Assembly: GCF_025628885.1 (NCBI RefSeq)
Contig: NZ_JAOTIF010000040.1
Location: 1-36,001 of the forward strand
Length of the DNA stretch: 36,001 nucleotides
Direction of reading: 5' to 3'
Source of the DNA: Paraflavisolibacter caeni
GTDB lineage: Bacteria > Bacteroidota > Bacteroidia > Chitinophagales > Chitinophagaceae
In this document: positions 23,351 to 32,252 of the stretch, one piece after another
Layout of the letters: every line of letters starts with the position of its first letter
Numbering within the stretch: position 1 is the first letter of the stretch
Made by a program: the position numbers and the translations under genes
Notes under the pieces: generated by a model
The model's input: the letters and a program-made list of their open reading frames with translations, nothing else
Told to the model about the DNA's origin: nothing
Database searches by the model: none

Positions 23351-24475
23351 TTAGCTAATCCAGTTAACGCTTGCGATTCCAACCTTTGTCGTTTTGCCCC
23401 TTAGCTGAATCATGCCCAATGTTTCTGTCTTGAGATCATGATTTAAATCAATTTTCTCCAATAAGGATTCTGAAATAAGTAGCTTTTTATTGTATTCATT
23501 ACATACACTCTGAATCCTGGCTGCTGTGTTCAACGTATCACCATGATATGCGATATCCCTTTTGATGACGCCGATCTCTACAGCGGTCACTTTTCCCAAA
23601 TGAAGACCAGCTTTGAAGTTGGGAAGAAACCCATAGTACTTCGAATAATACTCGCTCCTATCTAGAAACTGTTTTTCACAAGCAAAGAAAAACCTGATAC
23701 AGGAAGCGTCTCTTAATCCATCGCTTACCCTCCAGGTCACAACAATTTCATCCCCGACATACTGATACACTTCAGCATTAAATAGCGAGAGTACCTGGTT
23801 AATATCCATAAAACTGTCCCTGATAAATGAACTGTATTTCAAATGGCCCAATTGTTCTGCCGTTGCTGTAGATGATTTTAGGTCCATGAATAAAAATATC
23901 CTTTCCTCTTCCCGTGGATTTCTGTATTTCCCCAATAGTATAGGGACCAAGACGCCAGGGCCATATTTCTTATTGACCTGGTTGATGAAATTGATTACAA
24001 GGGTCATAAAGAAATAATAAATCACCAGTATATAAAAAAAATATTCCCAGGATTTATTACTTATAGTTAAATATGCTTTATAAGTTGAAGGATAAATAAG
24101 GAAGTCGGAGAAGACAAATCGCATCAATCTTACAAGAAGAATAAGAACACATAAAGAAATGATTGTCTTCAATAAAATCACCTTCCCCAAAGGTTGTTTT
24201 CTAAATATGTTTTTATCAAGGTAATGATCTGTTAACCCAAGACTTATTCCATACAGAATACCCAAAATGACCGCAACCAAGATAACCGGGCCCAATCGGC
24301 TTAATGCAGGCAAATCAAGCTTTTGGGTGATTAACGAGGCGTGCAGATGCAAAATAACTCCCAGCAATATATTGGCAACAATCCAGAAGTTTATCTGAAT
24401 GCCTACATAAGATAAAACCGGGAACCTTGCGGAAAACCTTTGGGCGAGGGTTGTATAATCAAATTTCTCATGCAT
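23351..24475 (-). CDS. Membrane-anchored class III adenylate/guanylate cyclase
   Basis: A 374-residue protein with four predicted membrane helices (about 26-46, 63-82, 98-118 and 145-165) followed by a cytosolic class III cyclase catalytic domain at about 190-365. Metal-binding Asp198 lies in FLFMDLKSSTA and Asp242 in VYQYVGDEIVV. The transition-state pair Asn316 and Arg320 are in GDTLNTAARIQSV. Lys288 in FKAGLHLGKV occupies the usual adenine-contacting position, but the second base-selecting position is not canonical (Ala309 by my alignment), so cAMP versus cGMP is open. The HGDTLN and IQLRGKTTKV motifs are typical of bacterial enzymes. The four-helix anchor presumably senses a membrane signal. 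No cNMP receptor is adjacent. Confidence 0.88.
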   Translation of the reverse strand: MHEKFDYTTLAQRFSARFPVLSYVGIQINFWIVANILLGVILHLHASLITQKLDLPALSRLGPVILVAVILGILYGISLGLTDHYLDKNIFRKQPLGKVILLKTIISLCVLILLVRLMRFVFSDFLIYPSTYKAYLTISNKSWEYFFYILVIYYFFMTLVINFINQVNKKYGPGVLVPILLGKYRNPREEERIFLFMDLKSSTATAEQLGHLKYSSFIRDSFMDINQVLSLFNAEVYQYVGDEIVVTWRVSDGLRDASCIRFFFACEKQFLDRSEYYSKYYGFLPNFKAGLHLGKVTAVEIGVIKRDIAYHGDTLNTAARIQSVCNEYNKKLLISESLLEKIDLNHDLKTETLGMIQLRGKTTKVGIASVNWIS

Positions 24476-24539
24476 CCTTATGCATTTCCTGAATTCAAAT
24501 ATACTGCTTGCAGGATCATCTCATTCTCTCCCCTATTAT

Positions 24540-24588
24540 CCAGGTATTTGCACTACCGTATTTTAATCGGATCAATCTTAATACCTGG
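24540..24588. promoter_or_regulatory. Inverted repeat upstream of the cyclase gene
   Basis: CCAGGTATT at 24540-24548 and AATACCTGG at 24580-24588 are perfect 9-base inverted repeats separated by 31 bases, starting 65 bases upstream of the cyclase start. They could be paired half-sites for a regulator or an RNA stem in the leader. Followed immediately by GATGCAGGAATGA, which resembles part of the 63-bp repeat. The remainder of 24476-24950 is a G-rich plus-strand region with short repeats and no convincing gene. Confidence 0.35.
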
Positions 24589-24732
24589 GGATGCAGGAAT
24601 GACGAATGCCGAATAAAGGGATAGAGGAGTCGGGGTTTTATGGGGAGCAGAGGAAAGAGTGGAAGAAAAGATGCTTTTTAGAGGTTTAGGAACGAAGAAG
24701 GATACCCCTGCCCCGAATCAAGTATATCGTTG

Positions 24733-24759
24733 GTATGGCTCAAGTACGGCTCAGGTACG
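24733..24759 (+). repeat. Short tandem repeat, 11-bp unit
   Basis: GTATGGCTCAA and GTACGGCTCAG follow each other directly, then a partial third unit GTACG. About 100 bases further, AAAAGCGGCCA occurs twice (24856-24866 and 24895-24905), 39 bases apart. Both lie in the G-rich spacer immediately upstream of the basic gene at 24951 and may be regulatory or recombinational. Confidence 0.55.
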
Positions 24760-24950
24760 AAGGATGGTAGGTTGAAGGGTGGCGTAAGGAGGGGGTGAGC
24801 GGTGGTATGGGGAGTGGTGTGAGCAGAGGTATGAGCGGTGAATGTGGGGTAGGACAAAAGCGGCCATTTCCTGCCATTTTATGCCAAATCGGCCAAAAGC
24901 GGCCACCAGGGTTTGGGGTGTGGGTGGGCAGCCCTAGCTTTAGGGGGTAA

Positions 24951-25613
24951 ATGAATCAAAAGATGAAACAGCTCTACATTGATAACAGGATCCGGTTGGT
25001 GATTGTGGAGGGCAAAGTGATGCCCCGGCTCTTGTTGGGCATCCTCCGGGGTACGATTGGGAAGTGCTTTGTGGTGAAGCACTATAAGGGGAACAAGAAA
25101 AAGAAGTGGAAGAAAAGGATCGTGATCACCAAGTACCCGGACATGAGTGGAGTGGTGGCTTCTGAAAAGCAGAGAGAGCGGAGGGATTTGTTTAAGGAGG
25201 CGGTGGTGTATGCCCGGTGGATACTCTCGGATCCGGAACAAAAGAAGGCCTTCCGAAAGACCCTGCCCCGAAAGAAGCGGAAGCATGTCTACCAGGCGGC
25301 CATCCGCTTGTATATGAGGATGCAGGGGGACAAGCAGTGGCTGAGGAAGCAGCTGGCGGTCAGAGGGATGATGAGCACGGGCAGAAGGGAAATGGCGGAG
25401 TTTATGAATGGGCAATGGTCAATGGGGAATAAGAGAGGGAGGAATGCTGGTAGAGTGCATGGAGCGATGACAGGTGTGCATGCTGGTGGGTTGAATGGCT
25501 GTGAACAGGTGGGAGCCTGGAAGGTGGTGTGGCAGAAAGAAGAGGCAGTGGGGCTTGAGGTAGTTGGTGATTTTGGAAAGGAGCTGGGAGGTTTAGAAGT
25601 ATTGCGGATTTAG
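24951..25613 (+). CDS. Basic uncharacterised Bacteroidota protein
   Basis: A 220-residue protein whose first 130 residues belong to a small basic family I recall from Bacteroidota, without known function. Landmarks are LLLGILRGTIGKCFVVKHYK near 27-46, KRIVITKYPDMSGVVASEKQ near 55-74, RRDLFKEAVVYARWI and VYQAAIRLYMRM. The family usually ends near the last motif; the remaining 90 residues are Gly/Val-rich and may be unconstrained extension. A purine-rich AGGGGG stands just before the ATG. The gene and its spacer are far more G-rich on the plus strand than their surroundings, which suggests a different origin or strong strand bias. Nucleic-acid binding is plausible from charge alone. Confidence 0.65.
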   Translation: MNQKMKQLYIDNRIRLVIVEGKVMPRLLLGILRGTIGKCFVVKHYKGNKKKKWKKRIVITKYPDMSGVVASEKQRERRDLFKEAVVYARWILSDPEQKKAFRKTLPRKKRKHVYQAAIRLYMRMQGDKQWLRKQLAVRGMMSTGRREMAEFMNGQWSMGNKRGRNAGRVHGAMTGVHAGGLNGCEQVGAWKVVWQKEEAVGLEVVGDFGKELGGLEVLRI

Positions 25614-25760
25614 CAGATGGTGTTGAAGAAAGTAATTTGAGTGGAAAGTTCTGTGTTGTCTTTTTGAAGTGGAAAGGCTTCAATTTCCAAGGGATGGCCA
25701 GGCATAAACTTTACTTTCAGAATTTCTGATTGCATACACAGAAGTATCGGGTTGTCATAG

Positions 25761-26339
25761 CTATGAATTAGGTTTGTTGATACCTAAATTTTCACGGCTG
25801 TATTCTTCAGGACTTTCTATGATTTTATTAATGAATGTTGCAAGGCTTTTTTGGGATATGACAGAACCTTTTTCGGGCTCACCTTTTCGTGTGATTTCAT
25901 AATCTACTTCATCTGCATTGGTAAACCAGGTTGGTCTCAAGATTGTGTAATCGAGGTTTGATGCTTCAATTACATCAGCTAATTTCCGGTACGGCTTCAA
26001 TACAGAACGAAGTGGGGTTTCATAAATGCCTATAGAGCTGATCGCAATAATCCTTCTCACGCCTGTTTCTTCCATTGCTTTCACAATGTTGTTTGCCATT
26101 GCTTCAAGGTCGCCAGCAAGATTTACATATATAATATCCTGCCCAGTTATAGCTTCTATAAGTTGATCATAATCCAGTACATTGCCTTCAATGATGCGCG
26201 CTTTGGAAACATCCTTGTTTCTTAACCTGCTTTTGTCACGTAAAAACAAAGTCAGGTTGATGTCTTCCTTCTCTATCAAAAGATCAATTACTTGCCTTGC
26301 GATATTTCCACTGGCACCAAGTATAATTACATTTTTCAT
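25761..26339 (-). CDS. NAD(P)-binding Rossmann protein, NmrA/atypical SDR
   Basis: A 192-residue cytosolic protein with an N-terminal Rossmann fold. VIILGASGNIARQVIDLL at 4-21 carries the dinucleotide motif GASGNIA, typical of the atypical short-chain dehydrogenases that prefer NADP. IIAISSIGIYE near 96-106 replaces the classical Ser-Tyr-Lys site, and LDYTILRPTWFTN near 129-141 is the family's late signature. It is shorter than epimerases. Members act as oxidoreductases or redox sensors; the substrate is unknown. It follows the aldo/keto reductase on the same strand by about 90 bases, so both may be expressed together in a redox or detoxification response. Confidence 0.85.
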   Translation of the reverse strand: MKNVIILGASGNIARQVIDLLIEKEDINLTLFLRDKSRLRNKDVSKARIIEGNVLDYDQLIEAITGQDIIYVNLAGDLEAMANNIVKAMEETGVRRIIAISSIGIYETPLRSVLKPYRKLADVIEASNLDYTILRPTWFTNADEVDYEITRKGEPEKGSVISQKSLATFINKIIESPEEYSRENLGINKPNS

Positions 26340-26432
26340 TTTTAAGATTTATTTCCTGTGTTTCGACAATACCGTCAATGTTTGAGCCCGCCAGACTGCA
26401 GGGCTGACTGGTCTTTTAACAGCCTTGTATAC

Positions 26433-27470
<1,038 letters not shown>

Positions 27471-27608
27471 TCACAAAGCTAACCAGCACCATTGGATTGG
27501 ATACTACCAGAATTACGGATTTACCTACCATTTTTACAGATACCCAGCTGTGCACTCTTACGCGGGAGAATGATTTGATAATTTTGAGTCATTAAATACG
27601 AGAGGATT

Positions 27609-28446
27609 ATGAAAAGTGTACTGGACATAAAAAACATTCGTGATTACAACTCCTTAGTTGGGCATGAAACATTACATCCCTTAATAAGTGTAATTGATTT
27701 TTCAGAAACGAAATCCTACAAGCAACCACGGGAGCAGACTTTGCGGTTCGGCTTTTATGCAGTATTCTTCAAAAACCAGGAACATTGCGATATACGCTAT
27801 GGGAGAAATTATTACGATTACCAGGAAGGAACATTAATTTTTATTGGCCCTGACCAGGTGGTAAGCATTGAAGAAGATGGAGCTGATTACCAGCCTACGG
27901 GCTATGCATTGTTATTCCATCCAGACCTGATACGAGGCACATCGCTCGGGCAGCATATGAAAGACTACAGCTTCTTTTCTTATGATGTTCATGAGGCACT
28001 GCATCTGTCTGAACAGGAAAAAGAAGTCGTGATGGAATGTTTCCGGAAGATTGACTATGAATTGAAGCATGGGATTGATAAGCACAGTAAGAAGCTGATT
28101 GTGTCGAACATTGAACTCTTTCTGAATTACTGTACACGGTTTTATGACCGTCAATTCATTACCCGTGACCATGCTAATCCAGGTGTATTAGAAAAATTTG
28201 AAGGTATGCTGAATGAATATTTCAGCTCGGAAAAGCCACAGGAAAAAGGGATTCCTACAGTTGCTTATTTTGCCAGCCAACTTCATCTTTCGGCAAACTA
28301 CTTCGGAGACCTTGTGAAGAAAGAAACAGGCAAAGCAGCATTGGAGTATATTCAATCTAAATTGATTGACGTGGCCAAGGAGAAAATATTTTACCCGTTT
28401 ATTTAAGCAACGTGTGGGGCAGTCTCCAAATAAGTACCGTACCTGA
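27609..28446 (+). pseudogene. AraC-family regulator with internal deletion and frameshift
   Basis: The frame from 27609 is intact through the sensor domain and the first helix-turn-helix (SQLHLSANYFGDLVKKETG), then reads KLIDVAKEKIFYPFI and stops at 28406. In the neighbouring frame the normal end of an AraC protein resumes at once: FTRLFKQRVGQSPNKYRT, with a stop at 28444-28446. About 20 residues forming the second recognition helix (the ELGFKYPQH-type segment) are missing at the junction, near 28387-28390. The product should bind DNA poorly or not at all. GAGAGGA precedes the ATG, so translation start signals survive. Its normal target was presumably the divergent aldo/keto reductase. Confidence 0.85.
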
Positions 28447-28507
28447 TTGATGTTATATATTATAATTTCCTTTAGGTTGATTTGCACACTTTCATAAACG
28501 AACAATT

Positions 28508-28682
28508 TCATCCAATCAGCTGCTCGGCACCGCCAAGAGCGGTAAGTGCAGAAATGGTAACAATTGCTTGCTGTCTTGCACTCAGTTCCTGGCCTGTTTG
28601 CATATGGTGCTGATTATTTGTATTCACCGGTTGTTGTGCATTTGTATTATTGGTGTCATACGAATAGCTTTTGGTTATTAAT
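28508..28682 (-). pseudogene. Carboxymuconolactone decarboxylase-like gene fragment
   Basis: The minus strand has an open stretch of 57 codons with no proper start, directly after the hydrolase stop and in its frame. It reads SYSYDTNNTNAQQPVNTNN, then QTGQELSARQQAIVTISALT, ending ALGGAEQLIG. The LSARQQAIVTISALTALG part matches the start of the helical core of exported carboxymuconolactone-decarboxylase-family proteins. The CxxxC-type active-site half is absent. It is a truncated remnant. Confidence 0.55.
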
Positions 28683-28684
28683 CA

Positions 28685-29815
28685 TCAATCCAAACGCTTC
28701 ATCTTCAAAAATTCAGAGAGATGATTAGCGATTTCGAGGTTATTTAAATCTGACATGAGAAAGTGTGTATTGCCTTTAATTCCTATTTCGGGCAGATGCA
28801 CCAGTGTTACATCTCCTCCGTGGCGGTTTACTACATCTCTGAACTGTTTTGCCACAGAGAGAAAAACACGCCATTGTTCCTGACCTGGGTTTAGGGAAGG
28901 TTGCTCCGGAATATTGTCACCGTAATAGATAATTATTGGAATTTTTGTGAGCTTCATAAAGTCTGCCATCGGTACGCTTGGAGGTATGATGGTACGACCA
29001 GAGAGTTTTATGCTATCAGGTGCTTCCCCTTCGGGGAAAACAAAATCAGCACCCGGCTCAAAGGAAACAATTGCCCTTATATTATTGTTCTTAATGGCAG
29101 TACGCCAACCCAGACCACCACTTTGAGAGTGTGTGACCAAAATGCCTTGTCCTATTTTGCTAAACAGTGAAGAAACAGCATCGATGTTTACTTGTGCATC
29201 GTAGGACCCTGTGTTGGGCACCATCTGACGATTGAACTGGTTCAACGCTTCAGGATCTTTTGAGAATTGTACTTCCGGATAAAAGTTTGGATAGATACCA
29301 AGGCGGAAAATACCAAACCAAAGCTGTTCATCAGGAGCAGCTGTAATATTTAAGGGCTTTGTGCTACGTGCTGCCCGACCACGCCTTGGCTGGTCAATCA
29401 GGTAAACCGGAAAGCGGCGACGCAGGAAAACGTTTTGATACCCTTCACGCCCATCGGGGGTCGTTTCCCAGGTTTTCGCAGATTGCCCATGCCCATGCCA
29501 AAACACCAATGGAAGTTTACGAGCATTTTTTGGTATTTGATAAAAAACATAAGCATGGTCGCCGTGAAGCGTCTGCCCTGTTGAACTTTGGTTTACCGGG
29601 TTGTATGCACCGTCTTTAATTGGATCGAATGTACCTGGATTTGTAATTACAGTGCCTCCCACAGCGAAGCTGCCTTGCTGCTGAATAGTTAACGGCCCGG
29701 TGCTTGTGCCTCCTTTAGTAGATGCACATGCAGTCATGAGCATAGAGACAGTGATTGATAACAGAATAAAGCCTATTTTTCGATTGATCTTTTCTACTTG
29801 ATACATAAATAACAT
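28685..29815 (-). CDS. Alpha/beta hydrolase, lipoprotein
   Basis: A 376-residue exported hydrolase. The N-terminus is a lipoprotein signal with lipobox LMTAC (Cys30), then a Gly/Thr-rich linker. The fold carries FWHGHGQSAKTWE near 103-115 (oxyanion region), a THSQSGGLGW nucleophile elbow near 228-237 (Ser in THSQSGG) and GNTHFLMSD near 348-356 with the probable catalytic His. It should sit on the periplasmic face of a membrane. Esterases of this type occur beside flavodoxin, carboxymuconolactone decarboxylase and aldo/keto reductase genes in other Bacteroidota. ATG 29806 is an alternative start three codons in. The substrate is unknown. The gene is apparently intact within an otherwise decaying cluster. 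Confidence 0.85.
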   Translation of the reverse strand: MLFMYQVEKINRKIGFILLSITVSMLMTACASTKGGTSTGPLTIQQQGSFAVGGTVITNPGTFDPIKDGAYNPVNQSSTGQTLHGDHAYVFYQIPKNARKLPLVFWHGHGQSAKTWETTPDGREGYQNVFLRRRFPVYLIDQPRRGRAARSTKPLNITAAPDEQLWFGIFRLGIYPNFYPEVQFSKDPEALNQFNRQMVPNTGSYDAQVNIDAVSSLFSKIGQGILVTHSQSGGLGWRTAIKNNNIRAIVSFEPGADFVFPEGEAPDSIKLSGRTIIPPSVPMADFMKLTKIPIIIYYGDNIPEQPSLNPGQEQWRVFLSVAKQFRDVVNRHGGDVTLVHLPEIGIKGNTHFLMSDLNNLEIANHLSEFLKMKRLD

Positions 29816-29863
29816 TTTGAGTTTATCAATACCATAGTTGACGGCTATCTACCTACTGACTTC

Positions 29864-30472
29864 TTATGGTGTTTCTTTCATTAGCTCTATTTTTTGCAAC
29901 CATTGCTTCACTTTAGTTTCTGCCTCTTTTGCCTTTTCTCCCTTGATTACAAAATATACCCCGTCTCTTTCCACTCCGCCTTTCATTTCAAAGCCTTCCA
30001 ATATTTTGCTACCTGGACACAGTTCCTTTACCGTCTGGAAGCTACTTCCTACACCATAGCCTGCATTTGTATTGAAAGGAATTACTGTTTTTCCCTTAAG
30101 GTTATACTGGTGTAAAAAGCTCTTCATTGGTGGTGGCAATTGCATACCCCAGGTAGGAAAGCCAACAAACACAACATCATAGTTTTGCATGCTGTCGATT
30201 TTTGTCTTTAAAGGCGGTAAATAGCCTGTTTCGTTTTCCTTCACTACCTGTTGTACCGTAGCCTGGTAATTCTCAGGATATGGCTTCTCTAATTCAAGCG
30301 CAACTAATGTTCCACCTACATTTTTTTGAATAATTTCCGCTATCGCCTTTGTGTTGTTTGTTCGGGACAAATACACAATTAATATCTTTTTTGGTGATAT
30401 TGATTGTGCTTTCGAGCAACCCGAGGTAAAACACAAGCCAATGATTATCGAGAGAAATATTGCGTTTTTCAT
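29864..30472 (-). CDS. Flavodoxin-family lipoprotein
   Basis: A 202-residue FMN-binding protein carrying a lipoprotein signal (IIIGLCFTSGCSK, lipidated Cys about 18). ATG 30472 is chosen because the signal starts there; the upstream frame is not signal-like. The FMN phosphate loop is VYLSRTNNTKAIAEII near 33-48. VFVGFPTWGMQLPPPMKSFL near 103-122 is the isoalloxazine-contacting loop with the usual Trp, and TNAGYGVGSS near 136-145 follows. It belongs to the exported flavodoxin group of Bacteroidota and related bacteria, thought to carry electrons to periplasmic redox partners (partner unknown). It lies directly upstream of the lipoprotein hydrolase on the same strand with a 48-base gap, so an operon is likely. 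Confidence 0.88.
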   Translation of the reverse strand: MKNAIFLSIIIGLCFTSGCSKAQSISPKKILIVYLSRTNNTKAIAEIIQKNVGGTLVALELEKPYPENYQATVQQVVKENETGYLPPLKTKIDSMQNYDVVFVGFPTWGMQLPPPMKSFLHQYNLKGKTVIPFNTNAGYGVGSSFQTVKELCPGSKILEGFEMKGGVERDGVYFVIKGEKAKEAETKVKQWLQKIELMKETP

Positions 30473-30551
30473 ATCAGTAAGTAAATTATTATTTCTTTGG
30501 TGGTACCTTGACACCGGAGAAAGCCAGAACACCCTGCGGCAGATGGCTATC

Positions 30552-30722
30552 TCAATGCTGTGTGTCGTTAGGAGTAAGAAGCCTTGTAAACGACAATGAG
30601 CCCAGCAGCCATTTGCCGTTCTCTTTAATATATACTTCCGTAACTATAAATGGATTGGTTACTTCATTTCCCCCTACCACTGCCAGTAAGGTGATGTTAT
30701 TTAACAGGATGGCACTACTCCG
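30552..30722 (-). pseudogene. NTF2-like (SnoaL) gene fragment
   Basis: An open minus-strand stretch of 56 codons without a start reads SSAILLNNITLLAVVGGNEV, then PFIVTEVYIKENGKWLLGSL and SFTRLLTPND before the stop at 30552-30554. The EVYIKENGKWLLGSLSF part is the closing beta sheet of NTF2-like/SnoaL proteins. The N-terminal half is missing and is replaced by the start of another gene. Confidence 0.6.
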
Positions 30723-30745
30723 TTATTCAGTTTTACTTTTTGCAT
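30706..30745 (-). pseudogene. Start of a second aldo/keto reductase gene
   Basis: From an ATG at 30745 the minus strand reads MQKVKLNNGVVP, almost identical to the first residues of diketogluconate-reductase-type aldo/keto reductases (MQKVKLNNGVEMP-like). After about 13 codons it runs out of frame into the NTF2-like fragment. This looks like a deletion that fused the heads and tails of two former neighbours. Confidence 0.45.
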
Positions 30746-30840
30746 CGTATATTTCTTTTGACTACGCAAAGGTCCCTGCTTCTTTTTACGCAGATGGTAT
30801 ACAGATTCCGGTTTTTCATACCAATATTGCTGATTAAAAC

Positions 30841-31080
30841 ATGCTTATCAACTATAGGGCGAATAACGTTGTAATTTTGAATTTTATTACCCGTGATAAA
30901 GCCCACAAGGGGATTTTAGAAAGATTTGAGCTTTTGTTGAACGAGTATTTTCAGACAGACAAACCACAAGAAATTGGTTTGCCTTCTGTAGCTTATTGCG
31001 CCAATGAATTGAATTTATCTGCCAGCTATTTTGGTGATCTGATCAGGAAGGAAACAGGAAAAACAGCGCAGGAATATTAA
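30841..31080 (+). pseudogene. AraC-family regulator fragment
   Basis: The 79-codon frame begins with unrelated residues and then, from FITRDKAHKGILERFELL, parallels the AraC pseudogene at 27609: YFQTDKPQEIGLPSVAYCAN and LSASYFGDLIRKETGKTAQEY. It stops before the second helix-turn-helix. The sensor domain is entirely absent and the sequence after the stop still carries faint similarity (SKGTLNK). The two AraC relics flank the hydrolase/flavodoxin block, as if each once controlled part of it. Confidence 0.75.
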
Positions 31081-31256
31081 TCTAAAGGGACACTTAACAA
31101 AACATTGTATAAAGTGCTGCAAAGGCTGATGATATTGTCCCCAAAGCAATGCTGAAGCCTTTTGAATCTGATCAAAAGTAAACCTATTTGTAGTCAAGTA
31201 CTTCTTTTATTATAAGCTTTAAGATAGTGTTGGCGTTATATTTTTAACAAAAAGCT

Positions 31257-31264
31257 TACCTTTG
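31257..31264 (+). promoter_or_regulatory. Bacteroidota -7 element upstream of the RRM gene
   Basis: TACCTTTG matches TAnnTTTG perfectly. A TTG lies at 31230-31232, somewhat further upstream than the usual -33 spacing. Transcription would begin roughly 110 bases before the ATG and give a long T-rich leader, as often seen for cold-regulated RNA-binding protein genes. The 31081-31382 spacer shows nothing else. Confidence 0.5.
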
Positions 31265-31382
31265 CCAAGTTAATTTGAGCCTCGCATTAAGTAATCATTA
31301 ATTATCCTGCTTTATTTGCATTTTAGTTAGTCTCTACTCCTTGCATTTCTCAGATATTTTTTATTTTTTTAAAACAATAAGT

Positions 31383-31688
31383 ATGAACATTTATGTTTCA
31401 AACTTAAGCTTCAATGTACAGGATGAAGACTTAAAAAGCTTTTTTACTCCCTATGGGGAAGTAACTTCTGCTAAAGTGATTAATGACAAGCTTTCAGGTA
31501 GATCAAGAGGATTTGGTTTTGTTGAAATGTCAAGCAATGAAGAAGGTCGTAAAGCAATTGCTGAACTGGACCAGGCAACAATAGACGGCAGAACTATCAA
31601 AGTAATGGAAGCCAGGCCCAAAGAAGAAAAGCCACGCGATTTCAACCCATTCCGCAACAAAAATAGTGGTAGATATAATCAATCGTAA
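31383..31688 (+). CDS. RRM-type RNA-binding protein
   Basis: A 101-residue protein consisting of one RNA recognition motif and a short basic tail. RNP2 is IYVSNL at 3-8 and RNP1 is RGFGFVEM near 41-48, with the aromatic residues needed for RNA stacking. The tail (KEEKPRDFNPFRNKNSGRYN) is Arg/Asn-rich. ATG 31383 is chosen over the upstream ATG 31341 because RRM proteins of this type begin MNIYVSNL. It is probably a single-stranded RNA chaperone induced by cold or stress. The cold-shock-domain gene follows by 49 bases on the same strand, so the pair is likely co-transcribed. Confidence 0.93.
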   Translation: MNIYVSNLSFNVQDEDLKSFFTPYGEVTSAKVINDKLSGRSRGFGFVEMSSNEEGRKAIAELDQATIDGRTIKVMEARPKEEKPRDFNPFRNKNSGRYNQS

Positions 31689-31737
31689 TTTTTTAAAATC
31701 AATCCACTCAATATACTAACAAGAACTAAAAATCAAT

Positions 31738-32196
31738 ATGGCTAAATCAAAAGAAACATTCAATAAAAAGGAAAAAGAGAAGAAAAGATTAAAACAGCGC
31801 CAGGAAAAGCGTGAAAAAATGGAAGAGCGTAAAGCAAACGCACAGAAAGGCAAAAGCCTTGACGATATGATGGCTTATATTGACGAGGATGGCAATATCT
31901 CATCAACACCTCCAGACCCAAAGAAAAAGAAATTGTTCAAACAGGAAGACATACAAATAGGTGTTCCTAAATATGAGCCAACTGAAGAAGACAACGTTAT
32001 ATCAGGAACAGTAACATTTTTTGATGAATCAAAAGGATTTGGTTTTATCAACGAAAAAGTATCTGGAGAAAGAGCATTTTTTCATATCAACAACGTATCA
32101 TTTAGAATAAAGGAAAATGATAAGGTAAGCTATGAAGTAGAGTCTGGACCAAAAGGATTGGTTGCCGTAAATGTTGTTCTGTTGCCTTCGTTATAA
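31738..32196 (+). CDS. Cold-shock-domain protein with long basic N-terminus
   Basis: A 152-residue protein. The first 40 residues are a Lys/Glu/Arg-rich helical arm, followed by an acidic-Pro linker and a C-terminal cold-shock domain (about 85-150: SGTVTFFDESKGFGFINEKV). KGFGFI is RNP1 and AFFHINNV is RNP2. The Lys-rich arm is a recurrent Bacteroidota extension absent from E. coli CspA and may increase RNA or ribosome affinity. It follows the RRM gene by 49 bases. The two single-stranded nucleic-acid binders probably act together in adaptation of mRNA structure to cold or stress. Confidence 0.92.
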   Translation: MAKSKETFNKKEKEKKRLKQRQEKREKMEERKANAQKGKSLDDMMAYIDEDGNISSTPPDPKKKKLFKQEDIQIGVPKYEPTEEDNVISGTVTFFDESKGFGFINEKVSGERAFFHINNVSFRIKENDKVSYEVESGPKGLVAVNVVLLPSL

Positions 32197-32252
32197 TAAC
32201 ATACAATCTATGATCCGCATCAACCTGCTTCTGGGTTCCTGGAAGTATTGAA

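Noticed and set aside
24879-25683. Two minus-strand open frames rich in Pro, His, Ser and Leu
   Set aside because: They are mirror images of the purine-rich plus strand; their composition is what antisense of Lys/Gly/Arg codons produces.
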